From contig NZ_CAJVCE010000008.1 of assembly GCF_910594985.1 (NCBI RefSeq), forward strand, positions 195,163 to 259,162: 64,000 nt of DNA, given 5' to 3'. Shown here piece after piece: positions 25,735 to 35,320 of the stretch. Source of the DNA: Paenibacillus allorhizosphaerae. Lineage in GTDB: Bacteria; Bacillota; Bacilli; Paenibacillales; NBRC-103111. The position numbers and the translations under genes were made by a program. Numbering within the stretch: the first letter of the stretch is position 1; every line of letters starts with the position of its first letter. The notes beneath the pieces are model-generated. The model saw only the letters and a list, made by a program, of their open reading frames with translations. It was not told the origin of the DNA and searched no databases.

Positions 25735-26517
25735 TTGAACATCTCACATGCTTTGGACCATATCGCGGCAACGTTTAAAGAAGCGCTCAAGGGCAATGTG
25801 CTGGGGATCTATGTACACGGGTCACTGGCGATGGGATGCTTTAATCCGGGCAAAAGCGATATCGATTTGTTGGTCGTGGTAAAAGAAAAGCTGTCTCCGC
25901 AGACCATGAGGCAAATTACCAAAATGACATTGAAGCTTGAAGAACAACTGCCCGCTGCCCGCGGACTTGAATTCAGTATCATTCTGGAAAAGCAGCTGGA
26001 GCCGTTTGTGTATCCGACCCCTTTTGAATATCATTACTCGGAGTATCACAGGGAAAAGTACAGGGCAGACGAAAATTATATTTGCGGAGGGTTCGAGGAT
26101 GCCGATTTGGCTTCGCATCTCGTTGTCGCCTATGAGAGGGGACTGACGCTGTATGGGCAGCCGTTAAGCGAGCTTTACGGCCCAATCGATAAGCGCGTGT
26201 ATGCCGCTTCCATTCTTCACGATGTGGAAGGGTTCGTGCAAAGCATCCTGCACGATCCGCCGTCATATGTGGAGCCTGTATACATCGCTTTGAACCTTTG
26301 CAGAGTCCTTTATTTTATGAAAAAAGAGGTCGTATCTTCCAAGCGGGAAGGCGGGGAGTGGGGACTGAGCGAACTGTCGGAGCGGTTCAAACCGATCATT
26401 AAGTCATGTCTGGATGAGTACAACGGGCAAAAAGATCATTGCGTTGTAACCCGTCATGATCTGCTGGATTTCGTCGATTATATGATGCAGGAAATAAGGC
26501 AAAATAAAAAGTTTTAA
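25735..26517 (+). CDS. Aminoglycoside-nucleotidyltransferase-like protein
   Basis: A 260-residue protein of the polymerase-beta-type nucleotidyltransferase superfamily. GSLAMGCFNPGKSDIDLLVV near residues 30-49 is the GS...DxD metal site. The C-terminal helical half resembles the domain found in streptomycin/spectinomycin adenylyltransferases (AadA type). Chromosomal relatives are common in Bacillales, and resistance cannot be claimed from sequence. Start TTG at 25735 with GGGAGGA. A clean 11-bp stem-loop follows. Confidence 0.82.
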   Translation: MNISHALDHIAATFKEALKGNVLGIYVHGSLAMGCFNPGKSDIDLLVVVKEKLSPQTMRQITKMTLKLEEQLPAARGLEFSIILEKQLEPFVYPTPFEYHYSEYHREKYRADENYICGGFEDADLASHLVVAYERGLTLYGQPLSELYGPIDKRVYAASILHDVEGFVQSILHDPPSYVEPVYIALNLCRVLYFMKKEVVSSKREGGEWGLSELSERFKPIIKSCLDEYNGQKDHCVVTRHDLLDFVDYMMQEIRQNKKF

Positions 26518-26528
26518 AACGATTCACA

Positions 26529-26566
26529 ATTATTCCTATTAAATGCATAGGAATAATTCTTATTTT
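26529..26566 (+). terminator. Terminator after the nucleotidyltransferase gene
   Basis: ATTATTCCTAT and ATAGGAATAAT form an 11-bp perfect but AT-rich stem with a seven-base loop, followed by TCTTATTTT. Confidence 0.62.
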
Positions 26567-26577
26567 GAGGTATAATC

Positions 26578-26606
26578 TTGATTGTATATAAGGACTAGGT
26601 TATAAT
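26578..26606 (+). promoter_or_regulatory. ppaC promoter
   Basis: TTGATT (26578-26583) and a perfect TATAAT (26601-26606) with a 17-base spacer, 31 bases before the ppaC start codon. Confidence 0.82.
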
Positions 26607-26637
26607 TTTCTCACAAAAGACGAATAGGAGCATGATG

Positions 26638-27570
26638 ATGGAAAAAGTACTTATTTTTGGACACAAAAATCCGGACACGGATACGATTTGTTCTGCCATT
26701 GCTTACGCTCACTTGAAGACAAGCATAGGCGTAAATGCTGAGCCGGTGCGTCTGGGCGGCGTTAACGGAGAAACGCAATTTGCGCTCAACCAGTTCCAGG
26801 CTGAAGCGCCGCGTCTTGTTGAATCGGTCGCAGGCGAAGTTAAGAGCGTCATTCTGGTTGACCACAACGAACGCCAGCAAAGCGTATCCGACATCGATCA
26901 AGTACGTGTAGCGGAAGTGATCGACCATCACCGTATCGCGAACTTCGAAACGAGCGGACCGCTGTATTACCGTGCCGAGCCCGTAGGCTGCACAGCGACG
27001 ATCTTGAACAAGCTGTACAAGGAAAACGGCGTGGCCGTCCCCAAACAAATCGCCGGCTTAATGTTATCCGCGATTATTTCCGATACGCTGCTGTTCAAAT
27101 CGCCTACATGCACGAGTGAAGATGTGGCTGCGGCACGCGAATTGGCGGAAATCGCCGGGGTGAACGCCGAATCTTACGGTCTTGAAATGCTGAAAGCCGG
27201 CGCCGACTTGAGCGACAAGACGATCAAAGAGCTGATCAGCCTCGACGCCAAAGAATTCCAGATGGGTAGCGCCAAAGTGGAAATCGCGCAGGTCAACGCG
27301 GTGGATACGAATGACGTGCTTGCGCGTCAAGCGGAATTGGAAGATGCGCTGAACGCCATCATTTCGGAAAAAGGTCTGGACTTATTCCTTTTCGTTGTAA
27401 CGGATATTTTGAACAATGACTCCGTCGGATTGGCCCTTGGCCGCTCGGCTCATGCCGTCGAGAAGGCGTACAACGTGAAGCTGGAGAACAACACGGCCGT
27501 TCTGAAGGGCGTCGTTTCGCGCAAGTCGCAAATTGTGCCTGTTTTGACCGACACGTTTAATAAACTGTAA
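26638..27570 (+). CDS. ppaC: Manganese-dependent inorganic pyrophosphatase
   Basis: A 310-residue family II (DHH) pyrophosphatase that hydrolyses PPi to phosphate in the cytoplasm and pulls biosynthetic reactions forward. The metal-binding motifs are [13 protein letters not shown] at the N-terminus, [10 protein letters not shown], and the DHH signature VIDHHRI. The C-terminal domain contains [10 protein letters not shown], the substrate-binding RK loop. Three ATGs in a row occur at 26632, 26635 and 26638; the third has the best distance from AGGAG and gives the same N-terminus as B. subtilis PpaC. Own promoter and terminator. Confidence 0.96.
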   Translation: MEKVLIFGHKNPDTDTICSAIAYAHLKTSIGVNAEPVRLGGVNGETQFALNQFQAEAPRLVESVAGEVKSVILVDHNERQQSVSDIDQVRVAEVIDHHRIANFETSGPLYYRAEPVGCTATILNKLYKENGVAVPKQIAGLMLSAIISDTLLFKSPTCTSEDVAAARELAEIAGVNAESYGLEMLKAGADLSDKTIKELISLDAKEFQMGSAKVEIAQVNAVDTNDVLARQAELEDALNAIISEKGLDLFLFVVTDILNNDSVGLALGRSAHAVEKAYNVKLENNTAVLKGVVSRKSQIVPVLTDTFNKL

Positions 27571-27579
27571 TCCATACGG

Positions 27580-27617
27580 AACCAATCGCTTGAGGTTAAG
27601 CGGTTGGTTCTTTTTTT
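27580..27617 (+). terminator. ppaC terminator
   Basis: AACCAATCGCTT pairs with AAGCGGTTGGTT and is followed by CTTTTTTT. The 250 bases after it hold a second, looser GC-rich hairpin (TGAGGCGA...TCGCCTTTTT, about 27640-27690) but no gene. Confidence 0.9.
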
Positions 27618-27867
27618 GACATACGGATAGAAAAAAATATGCTGAGGCGATCGTTTTCCGTAAATTTGTCCGGCGGGTCGCCTTTTTCCATATGAGTACT
27701 GTCACTGAATTAAATACAGTTAAAAGGGACGATGCCGTATCTTTTTTGGCGTTATTGTTTGCGAAAGTAGGCACCAGCCGTTTTCTCGGACGGATGTGAT
27801 CCATACATTGTTGTGGGTAGATGCTCAAGTGCGAGCTTTGAACCAAAACCTGACGAGGAGCTGGAAT

Positions 27868-28125
27868 ATGTCTAAAGAACTGGGCATGACAACTACAAGA
27901 AGAGTGCACGCGAATACGCAACGAAGGATAAGAAGATTGGCCAGAATGTTAGTAGGCAAGGTTGTTATCGTTCGCACATTGTTTGGTACTTTTACGGGAT
28001 GTTTGCTTAGTGTCGGACCGAATACGGTTCGTCTGCGGATTTTCAGCGGAATCGGCCGCACCTTTATTACGATCCGTATCCCGATAGGAATCATTATCGA
28101 TATTTTCCGTTTCCGGTGCCCATAA
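27868..28125 (+). CDS. Small basic protein, possible Sm/SH3-like fold
   Basis: An 85-residue basic protein (MSKELGMTTTRRVHANTQRR...). Residues 38-85 alternate short strands: LVGKVVIVRTLFGTFTGCLL, SVGPNTVRLRI and IGIIIDIFRFRC. This pattern suggests a small beta-barrel as in Sm-like or DUF2642-type proteins, some of which are spore-related in Bacillales; that link is only inference. GGAGCTGGA precedes the ATG at 27868. A terminator follows directly, so it is probably monocistronic. Confidence 0.62.
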   Translation: MSKELGMTTTRRVHANTQRRIRRLARMLVGKVVIVRTLFGTFTGCLLSVGPNTVRLRIFSGIGRTFITIRIPIGIIIDIFRFRCP

Positions 28126-28142
28126 CCCGGGTAATGGATCCG

Positions 28143-28184
28143 AGCGGGGGCTTCCGGTAATGCCAAGCCCCTGCTGTTTTTTTA
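28143..28184 (+). terminator. Terminator after the small basic protein gene
   Basis: AGCGGGGGCTT and AAGCCCCTGCT form the stem, followed by GTTTTTTT. Confidence 0.85.
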
Positions 28185-28342
28185 GATGCAGATGACTTTT
28201 CGGCAAATTCGTGCGAGAATCCGCTATGTAAGACAAGCTGTGGAAATTATATACTAAAATGGTACTCGCTTCGACTACGTATGGAAGGGGGAAGGCGTTT
28301 AAGCACGATGTAAACCAATGATACCGAAAGGTGGAGAACGGT

Positions 28343-31300
28343 TTGTTTTCATTGAAAAAAACGATCAGCCGCTGGATGGCTTCCATGCTGCTTCTGTCCG
28401 TACTGCTGCCGGCGATGCCGGGAGGCGTTCTGCCCGTACATGCGGCGGATGAACTGGCGAACCTGGCATTGAACCAGAAAGTAACGAAAAGCTCCGATTG
28501 CTCCTGCGGACGAGCAGCGGAAGCCGTCGACGGCAATACGGCGACCTTCTGGCAGCCGCTGGCCGCAGACAGGGCAGACGGCACCGTGTGGATTGCCGTA
28601 GACTTGGGCGCTTCCTACGCCGTCGATGAGGTGAAGCTTGACTTCCGAACGGGAAGCGTCAGCAGCTATGCGATTCAAACTTCAACCGACCAAACGGTTT
28701 GGCACGATGCAATAGTGAAAAATGTGACCGGATCGATCTCCGGTAAAGTGGAGAAGGTAAACTTCCCGGCCGTGGACACCCGCTATGTCAGATTGCTCGT
28801 GACACTGGCCAATGTGAATTTTCAATTAAATGAAATCGGGATATACAGCACGAATTGGACCCCGCCTCCGGCCGTTCTTGACAGCGTTTACATAACGGAT
28901 GTGCAGGGGCGCAAGCTGGGCGAATACGACACGACGACTTTGAGCAAAGGAACGTCTTACCGGTTTACCATCGGCGGAACGATGACGGACGGTAAGGCTG
29001 CGGACTTGTCCGCCGCAAACGTAAGCTGGGCAAGCGCGAAAGCGGATGTCGCCGCCGTTGATGCCGGCGGAAATGTAACCGCCGTCAGTGAGGGTGCCGT
29101 TAAAATCACCGGCAAGGCGACGATGGATAAAGTGACGAAAGAATCGAGCGTCTGGGTGGACGTGTATGATCCGGGCACGCTGCTCGTCGATGTTGGGCTG
29201 GATCATGCTTTGATGGCAAGAGATATCGGCCAGCCGGCGCTGCTGAATATTGGGGAAGTGTATCCGTCAGTTCGTCTCCAGCCTTATGCCGACGGTACGG
29301 CGACCGCTTCTCTCGTATCGGCTTCGGACGGGCAAGTGATTCAGTCGCTGCCTGCATCTCCGCTGCTTGCAGGGACGAATAAGACGCTTGCGTTCTCCGG
29401 AACCGTACAAAAGTACGGATCGTATGAAATTCGTTTGCAGTTCCAGTTCGCGGGCAAAAAGCCGGTGTACGATACGCTGTATTTCACTGCGCAAAATCCG
29501 GCTGACGTCGGCCCGGACGAAAGCAAAATCGCGTATACCGGACCGGACGGGAAAATGATGTACGTCCCGGATTACCGGGGCAATCGCATTATCGATTTTT
29601 CTAATGTAGGGTATATGGGCGGCGGCGTGAAGCTTCCCGATGTGCAAGCGAGAATCGCACTCGAGCCTATGGCGGGAGAAGCCGATGATACGGCACGCAT
29701 TCAAGCGGCAATCGATCAAGTGTCGCAGATGCCTCTGTCGGCTGAAGGATTTCGAGGCGCCGTGTTATTGAAAAAAGGGACATATCGCGTGGCCGGAACG
29801 TTATATATCCGTGCCAGCGGCGTCGTGCTTCGCGGCGAAGGCCAGGGCGAAGACGGTACGATCTTGTACGCGACTGGCACAGCGAAACGAAATATTCTCG
29901 AGATTCAGGGAAAAGCACCTAGGCTGCTGACGGACAATGCAACGAAGATTGCGGATTTGTTCGTTCCATCCGGCGCGAAATCGTTCAATGTGGACGATGC
30001 AAGTAAATTCAAGGCAGGCGACAAAGTGAAAGTGCGCCGTTACGGCAATTCCAGATGGATTCATGAAATTCATATGGATACGATTTTTGAAAGAGACGGT
30101 ACTGTACAATGGACACCGTTCAATCTGGACTTCGACCGCGTCATTACAGCGGTAGACCAGAACAGGAACCAAATCACCATCGATGCGCCGCTGGCGAACT
30201 CGATAGAACGCCGGTGGGGCGGAGGCGAAGTGATCCAATACGAGGACCCGGATCGCATTGAACAGATCGGAGTGGAAAATCTTCGCGTCGACTCTGCGTT
30301 CGATCCGAGCGTAACGGCTACGAATGCCGGGAAAACATATTACTCCGACGAAAATCATGCCGTCAGCTTCGCTATTTTCACCAACGTGAAGAACGCATGG
30401 ATGCGCGAAATAACCGGGCTGCATTTGAATCATGCTCTGGCGCATGTCAGCCGCGGCTCCAAATGGGTCACGGTGCAGGATAACAAATCGCTCGATATGG
30501 TCAGCGTCATTACGGGTGGCAACCGGTACCCGTACAAGATGAGCGGCGAGCTCACGCTGATGCAGCGGAACTATGCCGAAACGGCGAGACATGCGTTTGT
30601 CGTAGACAGCCGCGTGCAAGGGCCGAACGTGTTCCTCGACAGTCAATCGGTGAACGAATTCGCAACGAGCGAGCCGCATCACCGCTGGTCCGTCGGCGGA
30701 TTGTACGATAATGTATCGGCCGATATCGCCATTCAAGACCGCGGACTGCTCGGCAGCGGCCACGGTTGGTCGGGCGCCAACTACGTCACCTGGAATACGG
30801 AAGGGGATTTGGTCTCCCAGCAGCCGATCACGGCGCAGAACTATGCGATCGGTCATGTAGGCGCCAAGAAAAAGCCGTATTTGCCGAATGCGGACGACAA
30901 ACGGCCGCGGAACGACGCGTATTGGGAGCATCTTGGCAGCCATGTAGGTCCAAGAAGTCTCTATTTGCAGCAGCTGCAGGATCGGCTTGGACCGCAGGCA
31001 CTGCAAAACATCGCACAAACTCCGGTGGGCGGTGGGATGTTGAATGTACCGATGCTGCCGAAAAACCTTCCGTTGCTCAAAGGAATCAAAATAAACAACA
31101 AAGAGCTGGATGGTTTCACGCCGGAAGTGTTTGATTACAATGTACAATTGCCGGCCGGTGCTACGAGCGTACCGTCCGTGAGACCGCACGATATGAGGCA
31201 TGACGCGGAGGTGGTCGATGCGTCCACTGTCTACGGAACATCGATAATCATTATTCGCGAGAAGAAAAATCCGTCCAATTCGGTCAGATACAATGTCCGC

Positions 31301-31366
31301 TTCTCGGTCCCGGCTTCGACCGGCGATCTGGACGAACCGAATGAACCAAGCGATCCCGGCGAATGA
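28343..31366 (+). CDS. Secreted beta-helix protein with discoidin and Ig-like domains
   Basis: A secreted protein of about 1007 residues. The signal peptide ends near VLPVHAAD. Residues about 36-165 form an F5/8 type C (discoidin) carbohydrate-binding domain (KSSDCSCGRAAEAVDGNTAT...VDLGASYAVDEVKLDF). A bacterial Ig-like domain follows near 178-285. From about 410 to 880 comes a right-handed beta-helix of the pectate-lyase superfamily, beginning ADDTARIQAAIDQV and GAVLLKKGTYRVAGTLYI. The C-terminus (LLKGIKINNKELDGFTPEVF) resembles a cadherin-like beta sandwich. TTG at 28343 is preferred because AAGGTGG lies eight bases before it; the GTG at 28331 overlaps that site. Polysaccharide binding or cleavage outside the cell is likely; the substrate is unknown. 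Confidence 0.85.
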   Translation: MFSLKKTISRWMASMLLLSVLLPAMPGGVLPVHAADELANLALNQKVTKSSDCSCGRAAEAVDGNTATFWQPLAADRADGTVWIAVDLGASYAVDEVKLDFRTGSVSSYAIQTSTDQTVWHDAIVKNVTGSISGKVEKVNFPAVDTRYVRLLVTLANVNFQLNEIGIYSTNWTPPPAVLDSVYITDVQGRKLGEYDTTTLSKGTSYRFTIGGTMTDGKAADLSAANVSWASAKADVAAVDAGGNVTAVSEGAVKITGKATMDKVTKESSVWVDVYDPGTLLVDVGLDHALMARDIGQPALLNIGEVYPSVRLQPYADGTATASLVSASDGQVIQSLPASPLLAGTNKTLAFSGTVQKYGSYEIRLQFQFAGKKPVYDTLYFTAQNPADVGPDESKIAYTGPDGKMMYVPDYRGNRIIDFSNVGYMGGGVKLPDVQARIALEPMAGEADDTARIQAAIDQVSQMPLSAEGFRGAVLLKKGTYRVAGTLYIRASGVVLRGEGQGEDGTILYATGTAKRNILEIQGKAPRLLTDNATKIADLFVPSGAKSFNVDDASKFKAGDKVKVRRYGNSRWIHEIHMDTIFERDGTVQWTPFNLDFDRVITAVDQNRNQITIDAPLANSIERRWGGGEVIQYEDPDRIEQIGVENLRVDSAFDPSVTATNAGKTYYSDENHAVSFAIFTNVKNAWMREITGLHLNHALAHVSRGSKWVTVQDNKSLDMVSVITGGNRYPYKMSGELTLMQRNYAETARHAFVVDSRVQGPNVFLDSQSVNEFATSEPHHRWSVGGLYDNVSADIAIQDRGLLGSGHGWSGANYVTWNTEGDLVSQQPITAQNYAIGHVGAKKKPYLPNADDKRPRNDAYWEHLGSHVGPRSLYLQQLQDRLGPQALQNIAQTPVGGGMLNVPMLPKNLPLLKGIKINNKELDGFTPEVFDYNVQLPAGATSVPSVRPHDMRHDAEVVDASTVYGTSIIIIREKKNPSNSVRYNVRFSVPASTGDLDEPNEPSDPGE

Positions 31367-31380
31367 CGCGAATCGCCATG

Positions 31381-31420
31381 AACAAGCCGGCTGCCCATGG
31401 CAGCCGGTTTGTTTTTTTTT
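31381..31420 (+). terminator. Terminator after the beta-helix gene
   Basis: AACAAGCCGGCTGC pairs with GCAGCCGGTTTGTT and is followed by a run of Ts. Very strong. Confidence 0.92.
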
Positions 31421-31519
31421 GGCGACGATTGGAAACTTGTTGTCTTTCAAGGGGGCTGGTGAGATAATAGGCTTCGTATTCGGACGGACGATACTAAAAC
31501 GAAAGAGCGGATACCGGCT

Positions 31520-32674
31520 ATGATGTATTTTCTGTTGTTCTATGCAGTCGTTTATATGGGAAACGCCGTTTATGGCACCTATATTCCCGTCTATTTCCAA
31601 TCGATCGGCGCTTCGCCCGCACAAATCGGGACGCTGCTGAGCTTGGGGCCGCTGGTCGCGGTGCTGGCGCAGCCGGTATGGGGGGCTGTCTCAGACCGGG
31701 CGAAGACCAAAAACTCCATACTGGCGTTGCTGCTTATCGGAAGCGGAGCGGCCATCTTGTTGTTCCCTCTCTCCCATATGTTTTACTACTTGCTGCTCAT
31801 GGTTTGCTTGTTTACCTTCTTCCAGACGTCGGTATTCGCCATTAGCGATGCCATCACGCTGGAAGAACTGGAGAAGCATAAGAAATGGTCGTTCGGCCCG
31901 ATTCGTATGGGCGGAACGTTCGGATTCGCAGCGATGTCCGTAACCTTCGGTTTTATCGCCAAATATAACATCCATTACTTGTTTCCCGTCTACGCGGCGG
32001 TGATGTTTGTCTCGCTGCTGCTGCTTACCCGTTTTCCGGCGATTTCCGGTTACCAGTCCGGGGGCAGTAAAATGCAATTGTCGGTTTTATTTAAAAACCG
32101 CAAGCTGATGACGTATATGGGCATCAATTTGATCTTGCAAATTACGCTCGGCTATTACTACTCGTTCTTTCCCGTTTACTTTCGCGAAATAGGGGGAGAC
32201 AACGTACTGCTCGGCTGGTCCATGGTTATCTCCTCTCTGAGCGAAATTCCTTTTTTGCTTTTTGCAAACCGGATTTTCCGGCGATTTCGGATGACGCATA
32301 TTTTGCTTGTATCCAGCATCGCCTCCGCGCTCCGCTGGTTCCTTTTCTCTCTTACCGATCAACCGGCATGGGTGCTTCCTGCTCAAGCGCTTCACGGGCT
32401 GATCTTCATTGTGCTCTCCGTCACCATGGCGATGTATATTAACCGGGAAGTTCCGAAGGAGCTGAAGGCCAGCGGTCAAACGCTGAACGGCCTGCTTAGC
32501 TTGGGGATTGCGCGGATCATCGGCAGCTTTGTCGGCGGATTCGCCAGCGAGGCGTTCGGCATGCGCAGTGTATTTTATTACAATGGATGGATTGCGATCG
32601 TTTGCTCCGTATGCATCGTCATCATCAGTATGAAAGCCGATCGTTTCGGTTCCGGCAAAAAAATGAGTGCTTGA
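31520..32674 (+). CDS. MFS transporter, MFS_1-like type
   Basis: A 384-residue major facilitator with about 12 spans. YIPVYFQSIGASPAQIGTLL and QPVWGAVSDRAKTKNSIL resemble the 3-phenylpropionate/nucleoside-symporter branch (MFS_1-like). Start ATG at 31520; the ribosome site (GAGCGG) is weak. The NUDIX gene follows after 56 bases on the same strand and may be co-transcribed. Substrate unknown. Confidence 0.85.
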   Translation: MMYFLLFYAVVYMGNAVYGTYIPVYFQSIGASPAQIGTLLSLGPLVAVLAQPVWGAVSDRAKTKNSILALLLIGSGAAILLFPLSHMFYYLLLMVCLFTFFQTSVFAISDAITLEELEKHKKWSFGPIRMGGTFGFAAMSVTFGFIAKYNIHYLFPVYAAVMFVSLLLLTRFPAISGYQSGGSKMQLSVLFKNRKLMTYMGINLILQITLGYYYSFFPVYFREIGGDNVLLGWSMVISSLSEIPFLLFANRIFRRFRMTHILLVSSIASALRWFLFSLTDQPAWVLPAQALHGLIFIVLSVTMAMYINREVPKELKASGQTLNGLLSLGIARIIGSFVGGFASEAFGMRSVFYYNGWIAIVCSVCIVIISMKADRFGSGKKMSA

Positions 32675-32730
32675 TTGTTTGCGCTGTTTCGGCGCTCGAC
32701 GGCTGTCGAACAATGAAAGGGGACGGTGTC

Positions 32731-33315
32731 ATGATTTCAAGCGATTCGATTGTAACCGCGGGTGTGTTCATTCAATGCCGCGGTCTGTTTCCGTTTCAGG
32801 TCGGTCCGACGAAAGCAGGGACGACGCTTGGCGTTGTCCGCATCGGAGGACACAGAGAGCATGGCGAAACCGGATGGCAGTGCGCCGCGCGCGAAGCGTT
32901 CGAGGAAGCGGCTGTCCGGGTGTTCCCGATCAAACCGCCAGCCACTTATTGGTACGAGGCATCCTCCGAGCCCGAACTAACGTTAGGGGACTGGCCGTCT
33001 GACGACGTTGTACCGATTCTGGTCGGTATGCGCCAGACAAGCCGCCAGTTGACTCCCATTTACTTGGCCTGTTCGGAAGATAAGCCCGTCCCTTCCACGG
33101 AAGCCAAAGCGCTGCTGCTGTTGAGCCCGGGCGATATTGCGGCAATGGTTGGGAGCCCGCCGACGCTAGAGCAGTTTATGGAGTCCGGCGGACAGGCCGT
33201 CATCAAAGAAGACATCCCGAGGCATCTTCGGCTGGAGCCTTTCCCGCAGCTTCGAATGCTTAACGCATTGCTGCAAAAGCATCCCGAAATCGCTCTCCCG
33301 CCGGTATCCGGGTAA
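32731..33315 (+). CDS. NUDIX hydrolase
   Basis: A 194-residue protein whose NUDIX box is complete: GHREHGETGWQCAAREAFEE near residues 38-58. AAAGGGGA precedes the ATG at 32731. It is different from the NUDIX protein at 7616. The C-terminal 60 residues are helical and not part of the catalytic box. Substrate unknown; the neighbouring transporter gives no firm clue. Confidence 0.83.
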   Translation: MISSDSIVTAGVFIQCRGLFPFQVGPTKAGTTLGVVRIGGHREHGETGWQCAAREAFEEAAVRVFPIKPPATYWYEASSEPELTLGDWPSDDVVPILVGMRQTSRQLTPIYLACSEDKPVPSTEAKALLLLSPGDIAAMVGSPPTLEQFMESGGQAVIKEDIPRHLRLEPFPQLRMLNALLQKHPEIALPPVSG

Positions 33316-33394
33316 CGCAACGGAGCGTTAGACAGTTCACAAGCGAGGAGTTCTTCTAGGACAGGGAAATGCGGGTAATCGCTAACGCAGCAGA

Positions 33395-33478
33395 GCCGGC
33401 GCCTGTCCGTTGAATTCACGTAGCCTCCAGGAGATGCATAAGCAGCGTTGGTTCTTGCCTCAAGTGCGGGGCGCCGGC
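33395..33478. repeat. GC-rich inverted repeat in a 267-base gap
   Basis: GCCGGCGCC (33395-33403) is the exact complement of GGCGCCGGC (33470-33478), enclosing 66 bases with no gene. It could fold as an RNA stem upstream of the lipoprotein gene, or simply be a chance GC-rich pair. The rest of the gap 33316-33582 shows nothing that I can name, apart from the ribosome site AGAGGAGTG at its end. Confidence 0.4.
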
Positions 33479-33582
33479 AGCCGCTTATTTAATTGCTACG
33501 GGGTACAATCAGACGTTCTTCTGCAACTTATTGTTTCGCTGCATCGTCTTCGTATATATAACAACTAGAGGAGTGAGAGCGG

Positions 33583-34842
33583 ATGAAGAAGCTGAAGAAG
33601 ATTACCGGGGTTGTGCTCCTTACGTTGGCCTTAGCCGCGGCGGCGGGCTGCGGAAGTAATTCTGCCCCGGACAATGCGGGGATCACGGGTCCCAACGCAG
33701 GTGCGAGTCCAGGATCGTCCGGTTCACAGGTCGAAGCTCCCGTCCCGTCGGGCAGTGCCAATAATAATGTGCCGCCGAAAGAAAACGGCCCGAGCGGTTC
33801 AACGAATCCATCGAATCCGTCCGATCATAAGGTTGTCATGAGCAATATTGCTTCGGTCCGTCTCATCGATCCGAAGTCCGGCTGGATTGGCGGAAGCGGA
33901 TGGATCGCACGAACGGATGACGGCGGGAAACAATGGAAAGTGCAATATGAAGGTAAGCAGACGGTGGAGCAGTTGTTTGCTTTGAACGGACAAGAGGCTT
34001 GGGCGGTGCTGGGACCGGTTTCAACTGATGCGAAGGAACGCCGCCTGCTCCATACCAAGGATGGCGGAACGCAGTGGTCTGATGCCGGAACGGTGCCGGG
34101 TGGCGGATTTCTTCATTTTGTTTCGTCGCAAGAGGCGTTTGCCGCGAATGCGTACTCGTCCGACGGAGGAAAAAGCTGGATTACGTTAATGGTGCCGGAC
34201 CACATGGTGGGCGACGCATATTTTCATGATCGCAAAAACGGCTGGGTCGTGACCGGGGACAACAATAAAATCGCGGTACAGCGTACTGTCGATGGCGGTA
34301 CGACGTGGAAAACGGTGATGTCGAGAGAATCGGCGGACTCGCTCACCGGAGCGGTTATTCGCTCCGCTGGCCAAGATGACGCGTGGGTGGAATGGATCGG
34401 CGGATCGGGAATGTCGCAAACGTCCTATTCGTTATTCCATACGTCGGACGGCGGGGCGAATTGGACGACGGTCATCGCGAATTCTACGGCGGGCGCCGGA
34501 CCGGCGCCAGGCTTCTCGTTAAACGAAAACAGCGGGCACAAGAACGATGGTTCAAAACCGGGGGCGCTATATGTCGTTAGTCCGAAGGTTGCTTTCATGG
34601 GAGGCTATTGCCCGGCCTGCGATAATCCAAACACGGTCGGATGGACAACGGACGGCGGAAAAACGTGGAACAACGGCAAGGAACAGCTGCCGGGCTACGG
34701 CGGCGCACTGCTTGCGATCAGCGATGCCGAGCATGGATGGCTGATCAGCAACGATCATGAGCAGCCGCCCGTTATATATACCACTTCCGACGGCGGCCGC
34801 CACTGGGTCAAAGTGCATACATTTGATCGTCCGGCAACATGA
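33583..34842 (+). CDS. Lipoprotein with BNR/Ycf48-like propeller repeats
   Basis: A 419-residue lipoprotein. The lipobox is AAAGC with Cys23 as the anchor. A Gly/Ser/Pro-rich linker follows (to about residue 85). The rest contains at least five Asp-box-type repeats: RTDDGGKQWK, HTKDGGTQWS, SSDGGKSWI, RTVDGGTTWK, HTSDGGANWT, WTTDGGKTWN and TSDGGRHWV. This is the beta-propeller of sialidase-like and photosystem-assembly (Ycf48) proteins, usually non-enzymatic here. AGAGGAGTG precedes the ATG. Function on the cell surface unknown. Confidence 0.85.
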   Translation: MKKLKKITGVVLLTLALAAAAGCGSNSAPDNAGITGPNAGASPGSSGSQVEAPVPSGSANNNVPPKENGPSGSTNPSNPSDHKVVMSNIASVRLIDPKSGWIGGSGWIARTDDGGKQWKVQYEGKQTVEQLFALNGQEAWAVLGPVSTDAKERRLLHTKDGGTQWSDAGTVPGGGFLHFVSSQEAFAANAYSSDGGKSWITLMVPDHMVGDAYFHDRKNGWVVTGDNNKIAVQRTVDGGTTWKTVMSRESADSLTGAVIRSAGQDDAWVEWIGGSGMSQTSYSLFHTSDGGANWTTVIANSTAGAGPAPGFSLNENSGHKNDGSKPGALYVVSPKVAFMGGYCPACDNPNTVGWTTDGGKTWNNGKEQLPGYGGALLAISDAEHGWLISNDHEQPPVIYTTSDGGRHWVKVHTFDRPAT

Positions 34843-34887
34843 TGCCTGTTTTCTCGGTTGGCGATACTGTAACAGGAGTGAAGGCGA

Positions 34888-35187
34888 ATGAAAGGAATCA
34901 GCTCGATGGTGGCGGAGTGGCTCCGTATACTGCTCATCCTCATCATAGGTTTGCCGTTACTCCATAGCGCGGAGCTGCTGCTTCTTTCGCTGTTTGGCGC
35001 CAAATGGAACGAAGGGAGCGTAAGCACCGTAATCTTCGCCAACCTACTGATCGTGTTTATGTTGTACCGCAACAAGCTGCAGTTCGGAGGATGGTATCGG
35101 AGTCATCGCAACCGGCCTTTGCCGGGGCGGGTGACTTGGCTGCTGTCTGTCGTTTCCGTAGTATTGCTGCTCGCGGCGGTCGAATGA
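34888..35187 (+). CDS. Small membrane protein
   Basis: A 99-residue protein with three hydrophobic spans (LRILLILIIGLPLLHSAELL, TVIFANLLIVFML and WLLSVVSVVLLLAAVE). AGGAGTG precedes the ATG. It starts 45 bases after the propeller lipoprotein gene on the same strand and is followed by a terminator, so the two are probably co-transcribed. No family recognised. Confidence 0.7.
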   Translation: MKGISSMVAEWLRILLILIIGLPLLHSAELLLLSLFGAKWNEGSVSTVIFANLLIVFMLYRNKLQFGGWYRSHRNRPLPGRVTWLLSVVSVVLLLAAVE

Positions 35188-35200
35188 CGATTACTTTACG

Positions 35201-35247
35201 AAAGCCGGCTGTATGGGCGATGATGCCTGTGAAGCCGGCTTTTTTAT
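35201..35247 (+). terminator. Terminator of the lipoprotein-membrane protein pair
   Basis: AAAGCCGGCT and AGCCGGCTTT form the base of an imperfect long stem and are followed by TTTTT. Confidence 0.8.
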
Positions 35248-35320
35248 TTGTCGAGTAGGGAGAAAAACAGGGCTGCGAAATCCTTTCATACTCTTTTTGC
35301 AAACGCTTAAATAATATCGA

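Noticed and set aside
29801..31624. A 607-codon open frame antisense to the beta-helix gene
   Set aside because: It lies wholly opposite a gene with signal peptide, domains and ribosome site; its residue mix (rich in Arg, His and Ile) is typical of a GC-rich antisense shadow.
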